A stretch of DNA of 14,161 nucleotides from Defluviitaleaceae bacterium (GTDB lineage: Bacteria; Bacillota; Clostridia; Lachnospirales; WRAX01): the NCBI GenBank assembly GCA_009781815.1, contig WQVB01000010.1, forward strand, positions 1 through 14,161, written 5' to 3'. The position numbers and the translations under genes are program-made. Positions 1 through 5,686 of this stretch are shown here, piece after piece. Positions within the stretch are counted from its first letter, which is position 1. Every line of letters starts with the position of its first letter. Under the pieces are notes generated by a model, which was not told the origin of the DNA, made no database searches, and saw only the letters and a list, made by a program, of their open reading frames with translations.

Positions 1-479
1 GCTCAACATAAATCTCCACAAAAATAAAATTTGAAGGGTCGCTGCCGATAAGTCGTGGTGTAGAGCCACCAACCCTCATAGTGCCTATAAAATAGTGGTC
101 TGTAGCGTTAAGCTCCCCCAAGCCTTCAAAAGTTGGCGAAAAGCCCCCGCCACGCAAAAGAGACGAGGTATTTACAAACTGGTCAAGCTCCCCTTGGGTA
201 AAAACTCGCTGGTCGCCAAAAGCTATAAGGTCGCTTGCCTCTATAATTTGTGCTGCGTAGGCTGTGTCATGGCTAACTGTAATGTTTTGTGGGTCTATAG
301 GCGACAATATGCCAATAGCGTTAAAAGATCTCTCTATACGGTTGATTTCTTGGTTAACGATAATGTATTCGGCCACCCTTGAAACCAAGGCAAATGTAGC
401 CACCATTATAAGAGCAGCTAAAAGCAAGGTGTGTACGGGCTTTCTGCTCATGGATTTTAAAAAGATGTTTTGGTTCATA
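1..479 (-). CDS. FtsX/MacB-like ABC transporter permease, N-terminal part (runs off left edge)
   Basis: The reverse strand is open without a stop from the ATG at 479 to the window edge (159 codons plus two bases). A strong AGGAGG (487-492) sits 7 nt upstream of the start. The protein begins MNQNIFLKSMSRKPVHTLL. A basic N-terminus is followed by one hydrophobic segment at about residues 18-36, then a long extracytoplasmic-looking region without further membrane spans in the visible part. That order (short cytoplasmic tail, TM1, large outer domain) is what is known of FtsX/MacB-type permeases, which work with an ATPase to extrude peptides, lipoproteins or antibiotics or to signal cell-wall stress. 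The ATPase and the remaining TM helices would lie beyond the left edge. Family assignment rests on architecture and general resemblance of the N-terminus, so it is moderate; that it is a real membrane protein gene is nearly certain. Confidence 0.65.
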
Positions 480-587
480 AACAAAACCTCCTGGTCTTTA
501 ACTATATAAACAAAGGGCGATAAGTGTTATAAAGAATCTTGAGATGATTATAAAATAAAGAAAAATAGTTTAAGAATAATACCGCTT

Positions 588-617
588 ACTCTACCACACA
601 TCAAATGCTTTAGTCAA
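588..617 (-). promoter_or_regulatory. Candidate sigma-A promoter of the ABC permease gene
   Basis: Read on the minus strand, TTGACT (617-612) is followed by an 18-nt spacer and TAGAGT (593-588). Transcription would start near 581, giving a leader of about 100 nt before the ATG at 479. The -35 box is good and the -10 matches four of six bases. A second AT-rich -10-like TATAAT (552-547) lacks a convincing -35. Assignment is by motif only. Confidence 0.45.
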
Positions 618-626
618 CAAAAAGTT

Positions 627-653
627 TCTTAAATCTTTCTTAACTTCTCTTAA
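627..653. promoter_or_regulatory. Three phased TCTTAA direct repeats, candidate response-regulator operator
   Basis: TCTTAA occurs at 627-632, 638-643 and 648-653, spaced 11 and 10 bp apart, so all copies lie on the same face of the helix. The array is between two back-to-back promoters: 10 bp upstream of the -35 of the minus-strand promoter and 19 bp upstream of the -35 of the plus-strand one. Direct repeats of roughly 10-11 bp are the typical target of OmpR/PhoB-family response regulators, which often control FtsX-type permeases in Firmicutes. The regulator is not in the window, and the surrounding T-rich DNA makes chance occurrence possible. Confidence 0.4.
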
Positions 654-671
654 TTTTTTTGTAAAAACCTA

Positions 672-700
672 TTGACTTGATAGGAATAGTATGTTATACT
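672..700 (+). promoter_or_regulatory. Strong extended -10 sigma-A promoter
   Basis: TTGACT (672-677) is followed by exactly 17 nt and TATACT (695-700), with the extended -10 TG at 692-693 (TGTTATACT). The predicted start is near 707. No protein gene follows on this strand: the next downstream element is the terminator at 742-774 and beyond it genes on the other strand. It therefore appears to make a very short transcript, or one that enters the CotF-like genes as antisense. Confidence 0.6.
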
Positions 701-706
701 ATGTTT

Positions 707-776
707 AGGTTTAAAAAAGCCTAACTCCTTTAAAAATTTTTAAAACCCCTCTTAAACGCGATAAGAGGGGTTTTAC
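707..776 (+). ncRNA. Candidate small RNA of about 70 nt
   Basis: The span between the strong promoter at 672-700 and the intrinsic terminator at 742-774 would be transcribed as a discrete RNA of about 70 nt. It begins with a small imperfect hairpin (AGGTTT at 707-712 can pair with AAGCCT at 717-722, one G-U), followed by a single-stranded AACTCCTTTAAA segment complementary to purine-rich ribosome binding sites, then the terminator stem. No start codon with a reading frame is present. The alternative is that the terminator simply belongs to the convergent CotF-like operon and that the promoter is a chance match. No known RNA family was recognised. Confidence 0.35.
742..774. terminator. Bidirectional intrinsic terminator (13-bp stem)
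   Basis: AAAACCCCTCTTA (742-754) and TAAGAGGGGTTTT (762-774) are perfect reverse complements around a 7-nt loop. Each strand ends in a T run. On the minus strand it lies 10 nt beyond the stop codon of the second CotF-like gene and should end that operon; on the plus strand it ends any transcript from the promoter at 672-700. Confidence 0.9.
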
Positions 777-783
777 TTTGTTT

Positions 784-1044
784 TTATAAAACTCTACAGC
801 CTTCACTCAGTTGGTTTTTAAGCTGCATTGTTTGGGTAGAGTCTGCCGCTGGGGCTGGGGTATAATAGCCCCTTTCATGTGCCGCTTTGTAAAGCTCATA
901 TTGAAACTTTTCATCACCATCACGCATTTGTTGAAATGTCTGGCGGAGCTGCTGGTTGTTGCACTCTGCAATGGTTTTTGCATATGTTGCCAAGCTAGAT
1001 TTTACTCCAGATAAAATGTCGTTTGTCATCTCTTTTTCTTGCAT
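784..1044 (-). CDS. CotF-like spore coat/forespore protein (second gene of pair)
   Basis: 86 residues starting MQEKEMTNDILSG. The start is set by AAGGAG ending 9-10 nt upstream of the ATG at 1044; an in-frame GTG three codons earlier abuts that site and is unlikely. The protein is a helical hairpin type: one helix around LSGVKSSLATYAKTIAE, an NNQQLRQTF turn, a second helix, then the RGYY motif followed by an Ala/Pro stretch. The ordering helix, 'N/D-PQLR' turn, helix, 'RGWY/RGYY' is that of the CotF/YhcQ family of small spore proteins. Its partner gene lies 23 bp upstream on the same strand, so the two form an operon ended by the terminator at 742-774. Exact location in the spore (coat or inner layers) cannot be read from the sequence. 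Confidence 0.8.
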   Translation of the reverse strand: MQEKEMTNDILSGVKSSLATYAKTIAECNNQQLRQTFQQMRDGDEKFQYELYKAAHERGYYTPAPAADSTQTMQLKNQLSEGCRVL

Positions 1045-1067
1045 ATTTTTCACTCTCCTTTTCTAAA

Positions 1068-1250
1068 TTATAGCATGCCTATAAGCTTTTGGGCACTTGT
1101 TTTTGCATCTGTAGCTGCTTTTTCAAACATTTGTTTTAGTTGAGGGTCGTTACATTTTGAGGCATATTCATTTAACTTTGCGGCGGTTGTTATGTGGCCG
1201 CTTGCTATCTCTCTAATAGAGCTAACTTCCATTTGTGTCAAACCTGTCAT
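1068..1250 (-). CDS. Small CotF-like spore protein (first gene of pair)
   Basis: 60 residues starting MTGLTQMEVSSIREIASGH. The start is fixed by AAGGAGG (1257-1263) at 6 nt from the ATG at 1250; a longer frame starting at 1280 would begin upstream of this ribosome site and is rejected. Two predicted amphipathic helices are joined by a CNDPQLKQMF turn that matches the NNQQLRQTF turn of its neighbour, so the two genes look like diverged relatives. It is shorter than classical CotF and lacks the C-terminal RGYY segment. A sigma-G-like promoter lies immediately upstream (1284-1313), fitting expression in the forespore. Confidence 0.72.
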   Translation of the reverse strand: MTGLTQMEVSSIREIASGHITTAAKLNEYASKCNDPQLKQMFEKAATDAKTSAQKLIGML

Positions 1251-1283
1251 GTTTTGTTTCCTCCTTAGAAATATTTTCAAATG

Positions 1284-1313
1284 TATTATGCATTTTTTTC
1301 AAGATAATTATAC
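1284..1313 (-). promoter_or_regulatory. Sigma-G-like forespore promoter of the CotF-like pair
   Basis: On the minus strand GTATA (1313-1309) is followed by an 18-nt spacer and CATAATA (1290-1284). This fits the known sigma-G pattern (G-pyrimidine-ATR, about 18 nt, CATNNTA) at both boxes and in spacing. Transcription would begin near 1277, leaving a 27-nt leader containing the AAGGAGG of the first CotF-like gene. Sigma-F recognises overlapping sequences, so either forespore sigma factor is possible. Confidence 0.6.
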
Positions 1314-1335
1314 AATCTTTTCAAAATTTTTGAGA

Positions 1336-1364
1336 TTGCTATTTGCCTCGCCAATGTGTATAAT
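1336..1364 (+). promoter_or_regulatory. Sigma-A promoter reading into the inverted-repeat element and RNHCP gene
   Basis: TTGCTA (1336-1341), 17 nt, then a perfect TATAAT (1359-1364). The predicted start near 1371 falls within the first few bases of the inverted-repeat element that begins at 1368. The whole element therefore becomes the 5' leader of the RNHCP mRNA. Confidence 0.6.
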
Positions 1365-1367
1365 AAA

Positions 1368-1530
1368 TAGACCTCCATGGGAATTAAATTTTGTCGGATT
1401 TTTGAGCGTTTTATCGCTAGGCGAGGCGTATCCGACGACGCAAAGCCAAAGCTTTTGTTAGGAGGGTACAACAAAGCCTAGTGAGAAATAAGCCGAAAAG
1501 GCGACGGAATTTAATTTCTGTGGAGGTCTA
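1368..1530. repeat. 163-bp TA-flanked inverted-repeat element (MITE-like or structured leader)
   Basis: The left end (1368-1396, begins TAGACCTCCATGGG) and the right end (1502-1530, ends TGTGGAGGTCTA) are reverse complements over about 29 bp with only transition-type mismatches, each of which still pairs as G-U on the transcribed strand. The core contains further complementary pieces (TCGGAT with ATCCGA) and no reading frame. Both outer ends are TA, like the TA-flanked termini of miniature elements derived from IS630/Tc1-type transposons. A second element at 9310-9468 has the same size, TA ends, an AATTAAA in the arm, and the internal GGATTTTTG and AGGCGA words. The right arm contains the ribosome binding site of the RNHCP gene. 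Confidence 0.7.
1522..1526 (+). promoter_or_regulatory. Ribosome binding site supplied by the repeat element and paired in its stem
   Basis: GGAGG at 1522-1526 is 6 nt before the ATG at 1533 and lies in the right arm of the inverted repeat. The left arm carries the exact complement CCTCC at 1372-1376. In the mRNA predicted from the promoter at 1336-1364 the site would be buried in a long stem unless the structure is opened. Confidence 0.7.
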
Positions 1531-1532
1531 AT

Positions 1533-1859
1533 ATGGGACGAAAAACAGAAAACAGTAGCTTTATATGTGTAAATTGCGGTTTAGACGTACAAGCAATCAA
1601 AAAAGGCACAATACGCAACCATTGCCCTTTTTGTTTGTTTTCTTTGCATTTAGACATTTCGCCTGGAGATAGGCAAAGCGATTGCCACGGTGTTTTGCGA
1701 CCCATCGACATTGTCTCCCATAGCAAAAAAGGCTGGCAAATAATCCATAAATGTGATAGTTGTGGCTTTGAAGGCAAAAACAAGCTTGCAGATGATGACG
1801 ATATCGAAAAAATATCTATTTTAATGAAAAAAAGAGCGTTGCATAATATCGAAAGCTGA
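1533..1859 (+). CDS. RNHCP domain zinc-ribbon protein
   Basis: 108 residues. The signature RNHCPFCL is at residues 28-35, followed by SLHLDISPGDRQSDCHG (37-53) and a C-terminal HKCDSCGF (72-79). Three CxxC pairs (C12/C15, C31/C34, C74/C77) with C51 and nearby histidines predict bound zinc. This is the complete pattern of the RNHCP family, small proteins of unknown biochemical role found in Firmicutes and Actinobacteria; a nucleic-acid-binding role is plausible from the zinc ribbons but not shown. The start follows GGAGG at 6 nt. The leader is the inverted-repeat element 1368-1530. The promoter of the next gene (TTGCAT at 1839) overlaps its last codons. Confidence 0.88.
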   Translation: MGRKTENSSFICVNCGLDVQAIKKGTIRNHCPFCLFSLHLDISPGDRQSDCHGVLRPIDIVSHSKKGWQIIHKCDSCGFEGKNKLADDDDIEKISILMKKRALHNIES

Positions 1860-1867
1860 TGTATAAT
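1839..1867 (+). promoter_or_regulatory. Sigma-A promoter of the polysaccharide deacetylase gene
   Basis: TTGCAT (1839-1844), a 17-nt spacer and a perfect TATAAT (1862-1867). It begins inside the 3' end of the RNHCP gene and would start transcription near 1874, 28 nt before the GTG start of the deacetylase gene. Confidence 0.6.
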
Positions 1868-1901
1868 GAATATTATAATAGAAAATATGTGAGGTGTTTT
1901 T

Positions 1902-2801
1902 GTGAAAAGAAAATGGCTTTTAAGTCTCAGTATGATGTCCCTTTTTGTGTTTTCTAGTTGCGAAAGCAACGGTTATCATTTTTACGAAAACTTCCCTCAA
2001 GGTTACGTAGTGTCAAGTGTTGATGTTGACCCAGCTGTAGCAGAGCTACCTACCCAAAATATCGAAACCAGCAACAACCATCATGATTATAACAAATATT
2101 ATGAAGAAGACCATATAACATACGATTATAAACCCAAAGAAGAGCAAGAAGCCCTCCTAGGGCCTTTTTTAGCTTTAACTTTTGATGACGGCCCCCACCA
2201 CAGCGTTACCCCCTTCTTGCTAGATGCCCTCTACGAGAGAGGCGTGCCTGCCACATTTTTCCTCATAGGGCATTATGCATACCGCCACCCTAATATAGTC
2301 GAGAGAATCCACAACGAAGGGCACCTAATAGGCAATCATTCTTTTTCTCATGGTAATTTTACTCGCATAAGCCTTGACGATGTATATGTAGAGATTGCAG
2401 CCACCAACGCTATTTTGTACAATATAACAGGCCAAACACCTACCTTGCTTCGCCCGCCTTATGGTGCACACAATGAAGATGTTTTGCAAATCGCTAAATA
2501 TTTTGACCTTGCCATATCTTTATGGAGTGTAGACCCTAGAGACTGGTACCACGAAGATGCTTATGCGGTTTTTGAGCATATCATAAGCCACTATAGAGAA
2601 AATAGCGTTATTTTGCTTCACGATATATACGAAAGCTCGGCTGTGGCTGCCATTATGGCTGTGGATTATTTTTTGGAAAAGGGCTATATCTTTGTAACTG
2701 TGGATGAGCTTTACAACCGCCTTGGCTTTGTCATGAACGCAGGTGCAGTCCATCGCAGCCCTTATAGAGATGGCTCAAACTTGGTTTTGTTGGAAGATTA
2801 A
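1902..2801 (+). CDS. Lipoprotein polysaccharide deacetylase (NodB homology, CE4)
   Basis: 299 residues, GTG start with GAGGTG (1890-1895) upstream. The N-terminus is a lipoprotein signal (MKRKWLLSLSMMSLFVF) with a lipobox ending at C20, so the enzyme should be tethered to the outer face of the membrane. A low-complexity acidic linker (about 21-85) leads to the NodB domain (about 88-275). All catalytic motifs are present: TFDDGPH (93-99; D95 catalytic base, D96 metal), HSFSH (146-150, two metal histidines), RPPYG (184-188), DPRDW (211-215) and LLHD (238-241, H240). Known members remove N-acetyl groups from peptidoglycan or chitin-like polymers using Zn/Co; peptidoglycan is the likely substrate here. 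It has its own promoter. A spore-cortex role (PdaA-like) is possible but not indicated by any specific residue. Lipobox has Phe at -3, slightly atypical. Confidence 0.92.
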   Translation: MKRKWLLSLSMMSLFVFSSCESNGYHFYENFPQGYVVSSVDVDPAVAELPTQNIETSNNHHDYNKYYEEDHITYDYKPKEEQEALLGPFLALTFDDGPHHSVTPFLLDALYERGVPATFFLIGHYAYRHPNIVERIHNEGHLIGNHSFSHGNFTRISLDDVYVEIAATNAILYNITGQTPTLLRPPYGAHNEDVLQIAKYFDLAISLWSVDPRDWYHEDAYAVFEHIISHYRENSVILLHDIYESSAVAAIMAVDYFLEKGYIFVTVDELYNRLGFVMNAGAVHRSPYRDGSNLVLLED

Positions 2802-2827
2802 CCCCTCTTAAGCCGTCATCCTGAGTC

Positions 2828-2845
2828 CACGTCAATCTAATTTGC
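2828..2845. repeat. 18-bp word shared in inverted orientation with 5826-5843
   Basis: CACGTCAATCTAATTTGC (2828-2845) is the exact reverse complement of 5826-5843. In both places it flanks a copy of the 29-bp palindromic repeat at about the same distance and is followed by a similar GATC/CGAT stretch. Next to it, CATCCTGAG (2818-2826) is matched by CTCAGGATG at 5913-5921. The two loci are therefore copies of one compound intergenic repeat in opposite orientation. Confidence 0.75.
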
Positions 2846-2858
2846 TGATCGCTTAAGC

Positions 2859-2954
2859 TCGTCATTGCGGACTTGATCCGCAATCTCAATATATTAATTG
2901 CTTAAAAGCAATAATTGCAAACCTAGAGATTGCGGATCAAGTCCGCAATGACGA
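2859..2954. repeat. Palindromic repeat copy A (perfect 29-bp arms)
   Basis: The left arm 2859-2887 (starts TCGTCATTGCGGACTTGATC) and right arm 2926-2954 are perfect reverse complements separated by 38 bp. Each arm is itself a mini-hairpin (GCGGA-CTTGA-TCCGC), and the spacer contains another (ATTGCTT/AAGCAAT). It fills the gap between the deacetylase and VOC genes and could act as a transcription barrier, but it lacks a clean T-run terminator. A second copy is at 5687-5812. No coding capacity. Confidence 0.9.
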
Positions 2955-3011
2955 AATGAAAGGTTACCCACTCACCTTCATCACCAAAATAAACACTAGG
3001 AGACTAAAGAT

Positions 3012-3398
3012 ATGGTTAAAGCCGCTGAAATTTGCATGGTTGTAAAAAACTCTATGGACGCTTTAAAGCTATACGAAAGCATTTTTGACATTAAAAAGTT
3101 TGACGTGGTTGACAAAGGCGTAGGGCTAAGCGAGGCCATATTTGGCATATATGGCACGCCTTTTCACCTACTTGATGAAAACCACGACCATATGCTTTTT
3201 GCCCCAGAGGGCGGCAATATAATGTGCATATGGGTAAATGTAGCCGTGCCTGATATTGAAGCAACCTTTAAAAAAGCTATGGATGCTGGCTGCACCCAAA
3301 TAGCCCCCGTGGCAGATATAGCAGGCACAACCATCAAAAACGCCGTCTTTGCTGATGGTTTCGGCTATGTGTGGATGCTGCATCAAATTAATCAATAA
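3012..3398 (+). CDS. VOC superfamily (PhnB/glyoxalase-like) protein
   Basis: 128 residues; AGGAG at 2999-3003 precedes the ATG. The sequence shows the two beta-alpha-beta-beta-beta modules of the vicinal oxygen chelate fold: an opening AAEICMVVKNSMDALKLYES, and a second module around WVNVAVPDIEATFKKAMDAG, ending in the characteristic FADGFGYVWMLHQ near the C-terminus, equivalent to the 'DPFGhxW' end of PhnB-like proteins. Family members include glyoxalases, dioxygenases and antibiotic-binding proteins; without the full set of metal ligands being clear, the substrate cannot be named. It stands alone between a repeat and the carboxypeptidase gene, 67 bp upstream of the latter on the same strand, so co-transcription is possible. 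It is unlikely to be functionally tied to its neighbours. Confidence 0.82.
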   Translation: MVKAAEICMVVKNSMDALKLYESIFDIKKFDVVDKGVGLSEAIFGIYGTPFHLLDENHDHMLFAPEGGNIMCIWVNVAVPDIEATFKKAMDAGCTQIAPVADIAGTTIKNAVFADGFGYVWMLHQINQ

Positions 3399-3465
3399 AT
3401 TAGAATGAATAATAAACGACAATAAAAGACAAAATAAAGCTAAAAACAAAACGAGGTTATCAATT

Positions 3466-4629
3466 ATGAAAAATTTCGCTTTTCTTTTAGCTTTTTTTGC
3501 GTCTGTGGCCGCTACGCAAGATATAAAACCCCCCAGCGTAGATGCTGCAGGGGCGGTTTTGATAGATATGGATAGCGGCCGTGTGCTGTGGGAGAAAGAC
3601 AAAGACAAAGAGCTTGCAATGGCAAGCACAACAAAAATTATGACAGCTATTTTAGCTATCGAGCAAGGCAACCTAGATGATGTGGTTGTTGTAAGCAAGC
3701 GAGCCGCCGCCGCCCCTAAGGTGAACATGAGCCTGCAAGCTGGCGAAGAAATACCCCTTAAAGCTTTGCTTTATGCCATTATGTTGCAATCCTCAAACGA
3801 TGCAGCAGTGGCCATTGCCGAGCATATAAGCGGTGATGTAGAGGTTTTTTGCAAAATGATGACAACCAAAGCCCATGCCCTAGGTGCAACAAACACCTAC
3901 TTTGCTACCCCAAGCGGCCTTGATGGAGACATGCACCATTCCACCGCCCATGATATGGCCATAATAGCCCAATATGCCTTGCAAAACCCCACTTTTGTAA
4001 GCATCATAAACACCCCAAGCTACCACGCCACAAGCAACAAGCGTAGCCACGATATCAGCAACAAAAACCGCCTTCTTAACGAGTACGATGGGGCTTTTGG
4101 CGTTAAAACTGGCTTTACAAACAAGGCTGGGCATTGCTTTGTAGGTGCGGCCGAAAGGGGAGATTTAAACCTTATCTCCGTGGTGTTTGCCAGCGGCTGG
4201 GGTGCTAAGGGCAAAGAGCGTAAATGGATAGACACTAAAAACCTTTTAAACTATGGCTTTGACAATTTTGAAATGGTAGAGGTTATAGGCGAAGGCCAGC
4301 CTGCAGGTCATATAGCCGTCGTTCGCTCTCGCACGCCTCAGCTAGACCTTGCATACAGCCACACCTTAACCCTACCCCTCATCAAAAGCAGCGAAGACGT
4401 AAAAATAACCCCTCAAATACCCACTCAAATACAAGCCCCTATTAATGCTGACACCCAAATAGGGTACGCTCAAATCCACATAAATGGTCAGCATTTCGCC
4501 GATGTCCCCATACACACCACAACACCCGCCACCCGACATGACCTTAAAACTTCCCTTGAAAAAGTACTAAAAACTTTCTTCTCTCTGGGTGCGGATGAGG
4601 AAATAACCATCACCCTTCCTGAATTTTAA
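3466..4629 (+). CDS. dacF: D-alanyl-D-alanine carboxypeptidase, PBP5/DacF type
   Basis: 387 residues with GAGG (3453-3456) before the ATG. A short signal peptide (about residues 1-17) directs export. The peptidase S11 domain (about 23-255) has all active-site motifs: STTK (54-57, nucleophile S54), SSN (109-111) and KTG (214-216). A second, beta-rich domain of the PBP5 C-terminal type fills about 260-370. The enzyme trims the terminal D-Ala from peptidoglycan stem peptides, limiting cross-linking. Length and the AAGAVLIDMDSGRVLWEKD opening resemble DacF/DacB enzymes that shape cell wall or spore cortex; the symbol is by best resemblance. The usual C-terminal amphipathic membrane helix is weak here (KTSLEKVLKTFFSLG near the end), so anchoring is uncertain. 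A strong terminator follows. Confidence 0.9.
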   Translation: MKNFAFLLAFFASVAATQDIKPPSVDAAGAVLIDMDSGRVLWEKDKDKELAMASTTKIMTAILAIEQGNLDDVVVVSKRAAAAPKVNMSLQAGEEIPLKALLYAIMLQSSNDAAVAIAEHISGDVEVFCKMMTTKAHALGATNTYFATPSGLDGDMHHSTAHDMAIIAQYALQNPTFVSIINTPSYHATSNKRSHDISNKNRLLNEYDGAFGVKTGFTNKAGHCFVGAAERGDLNLISVVFASGWGAKGKERKWIDTKNLLNYGFDNFEMVEVIGEGQPAGHIAVVRSRTPQLDLAYSHTLTLPLIKSSEDVKITPQIPTQIQAPINADTQIGYAQIHINGQHFADVPIHTTTPATRHDLKTSLEKVLKTFFSLGADEEITITLPEF

Positions 4630-4636
4630 ACAAAAG

Positions 4637-4673
4637 AAAGCACCTACTCATGATAATCACGGGTAGGTGCTTT
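4637..4673. terminator. Bidirectional intrinsic terminator between convergent genes
   Basis: AAAGCACCTAC (4637-4647) pairs perfectly with GTAGGTGCTTT (4663-4673), an 11-bp stem with a 15-nt loop, A-rich before and T-rich after. It ends the carboxypeptidase gene on the plus strand and the small lipoprotein gene on the minus strand. Confidence 0.88.
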
Positions 4674-4690
4674 TACAATATTCTAAGTTG

Positions 4691-5080
4691 TTATCTGCTT
4701 CTAAATGAGTAATAGTCGCCATGATTTTGGAACATATGAACCCTTAAAGTAGAGCCAGATATATCGAAAGTATGCGTACCCGGGAAGAAGAAGCCCCCAA
4801 CTATAACAAGCACATCTTCAAGATAGCTAAAAGTAAACTCAATCCTCTCTTCTTCGCCGTCAAACTCCCAAATTTCTACGCCTCTGCCGCCCTCAAGAAA
4901 CTCAATATGTAGCGTCTCTCCATCTTGCCATTCTCTAAACTCAGAGTTAGACAAGTAAGATGCGCCGCTAAGCTCCCATCTGCCAACAAGATCTCTGCTG
5001 CCACATCCAGTTAAAGCTAGCATTGCTACAACTACAATCGCCATAGATACTGCGATTTTTAAAACTTTTGATAATTTCAT
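4691..5080 (-). CDS. Small lipoprotein with lipocalin-like beta domain, unknown function
   Basis: 129 residues starting MKLSKVLKIAVSM. AAGGAGGAG 8-9 nt upstream of the ATG at 5080 fixes the start; a longer frame from 5143 is rejected. The signal peptide ends in a textbook lipobox LTGC with lipidated C26, so the protein should sit on the outer face of the membrane. The mature part begins SRDLVGRWEL and alternates short beta-strand-like stretches rich in Glu, Phe and Gly up to the end. The LVGxW opening followed by about 90 beta-rich residues is common in lipocalin-like/DUF5640-type small lipoproteins of Clostridia, but no specific function follows. It faces the carboxypeptidase gene across a shared terminator. 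Confidence 0.8.
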   Translation of the reverse strand: MKLSKVLKIAVSMAIVVVAMLALTGCGSRDLVGRWELSGASYLSNSEFREWQDGETLHIEFLEGGRGVEIWEFDGEEERIEFTFSYLEDVLVIVGGFFFPGTHTFDISGSTLRVHMFQNHGDYYSFRSR

Positions 5081-5120
5081 TACAAATTCTCCTCCTTGAC
5101 TAAATTTCCGCAACAGTAAT

Positions 5121-5150
5121 ATCCTATCACAGGTAGCTTTCATATTGCAA
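5121..5150 (-). promoter_or_regulatory. Weak candidate sigma-A promoter of the small lipoprotein gene
   Basis: On the minus strand TTGCAA (5150-5145), 18 nt, TAGGAT (5126-5121); each box matches four of six consensus bases. The start would be near 5114, 33 nt before the ATG. Low confidence. Confidence 0.33.
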
Positions 5151-5204
5151 TAGTGGATTGCATTTTAATCTAGCCAACATAGTTTGAGTTAAGATACTAA
5201 ATCA

Positions 5205-5642
5205 TTATAATGTGCCTTCAACCTCTTGAAAGTCTAAAAACAACTTATATCGCTTTGTTGTAAACTTTAACACGCAATAGTTATGGTCGCAAGGCTTGCC
5301 TGTTTCAAAATGGGCACTAAGGCCATCATACCACATTTCGTCTTTTATAGCCTTGTCGGTTAATATCTCCACCTCACCAACCAGGTTTATGCCATACTCC
5401 ATCGTGGCAAAAGAAATGCTTGCTCGGTTATTTTTTACAACCCTTTTGGCTTTGTTGCCATCAAGCATTGCACCAAATGTCATCCACTTTATGCCGTCGC
5501 TTTTTGCAGGCGTGGCAACCGTAGCGGTGGGGAAGCCATCTTCATCAATAAGAGATATGGTACAAAAGCCAAAGCCGTTCTCCCCATGGGCTGTGTTTGC
5601 TTTGATAATTTCAGATGCTTTAACAATAAAATCTTGACTCAT
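5205..5642 (-). CDS. Pyridoxamine 5'-phosphate oxidase-family (general stress protein 26-like) flavoprotein
   Basis: 145 residues starting MSQDFIVKASEIIKA. AAGGAGAA lies about 10 nt upstream of the ATG at 5642; a 28-residue N-terminal extension in the same frame is only read-through into a palindromic repeat and lacks a ribosome site. The split-barrel flavin-binding fold is seen in the order CTISLIDEDGFPTATVATP, then IKWMTFGAMLDGNKAKRVVKNNRASISF, then INLVGEVEILTD, and a C-terminal YCVLKFTTKRYKLFLDF. This matches COG3871-type proteins, which bind FMN or F420-like cofactors and use them in reductive stress-related reactions; most are not true PNP oxidases. Monocistronic by context, flanked by repeats. 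Confidence 0.83.
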   Translation of the reverse strand: MSQDFIVKASEIIKANTAHGENGFGFCTISLIDEDGFPTATVATPAKSDGIKWMTFGAMLDGNKAKRVVKNNRASISFATMEYGINLVGEVEILTDKAIKDEMWYDGLSAHFETGKPCDHNYCVLKFTTKRYKLFLDFQEVEGTL

Positions 5643-5686
5643 AATAAATAATTCTCCTTCACGTTTTGTATTTCTCTTGCCGCCCT

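Noticed and set aside
1286..1474. Minus-strand 62-residue frame across the first inverted-repeat element
   Set aside because: It overlaps the element, both promoters and has no ribosome site or recognisable sequence; chance frame.
1511..1969. Minus-strand 152-residue frame opposite the RNHCP gene
   Set aside because: Antisense shadow of a well-supported RNHCP gene; no ribosome site and no family resemblance.
2859..2954. Palindromic repeats as a CRISPR array
   Set aside because: Only two arms in inverted orientation with one spacer at each site; no regular direct-repeat spacing and no cas genes.
2859..2954. Palindromic repeat copy A as the deacetylase terminator
   Set aside because: Stem is very long and lacks a following T run; it may block transcription but is not a standard terminator.
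3168..3728. Minus-strand 186-residue frame across the VOC and carboxypeptidase genes
   Set aside because: Spans two solid plus-strand genes; its low-complexity Ala/Ser/Leu content comes from the antisense reading.
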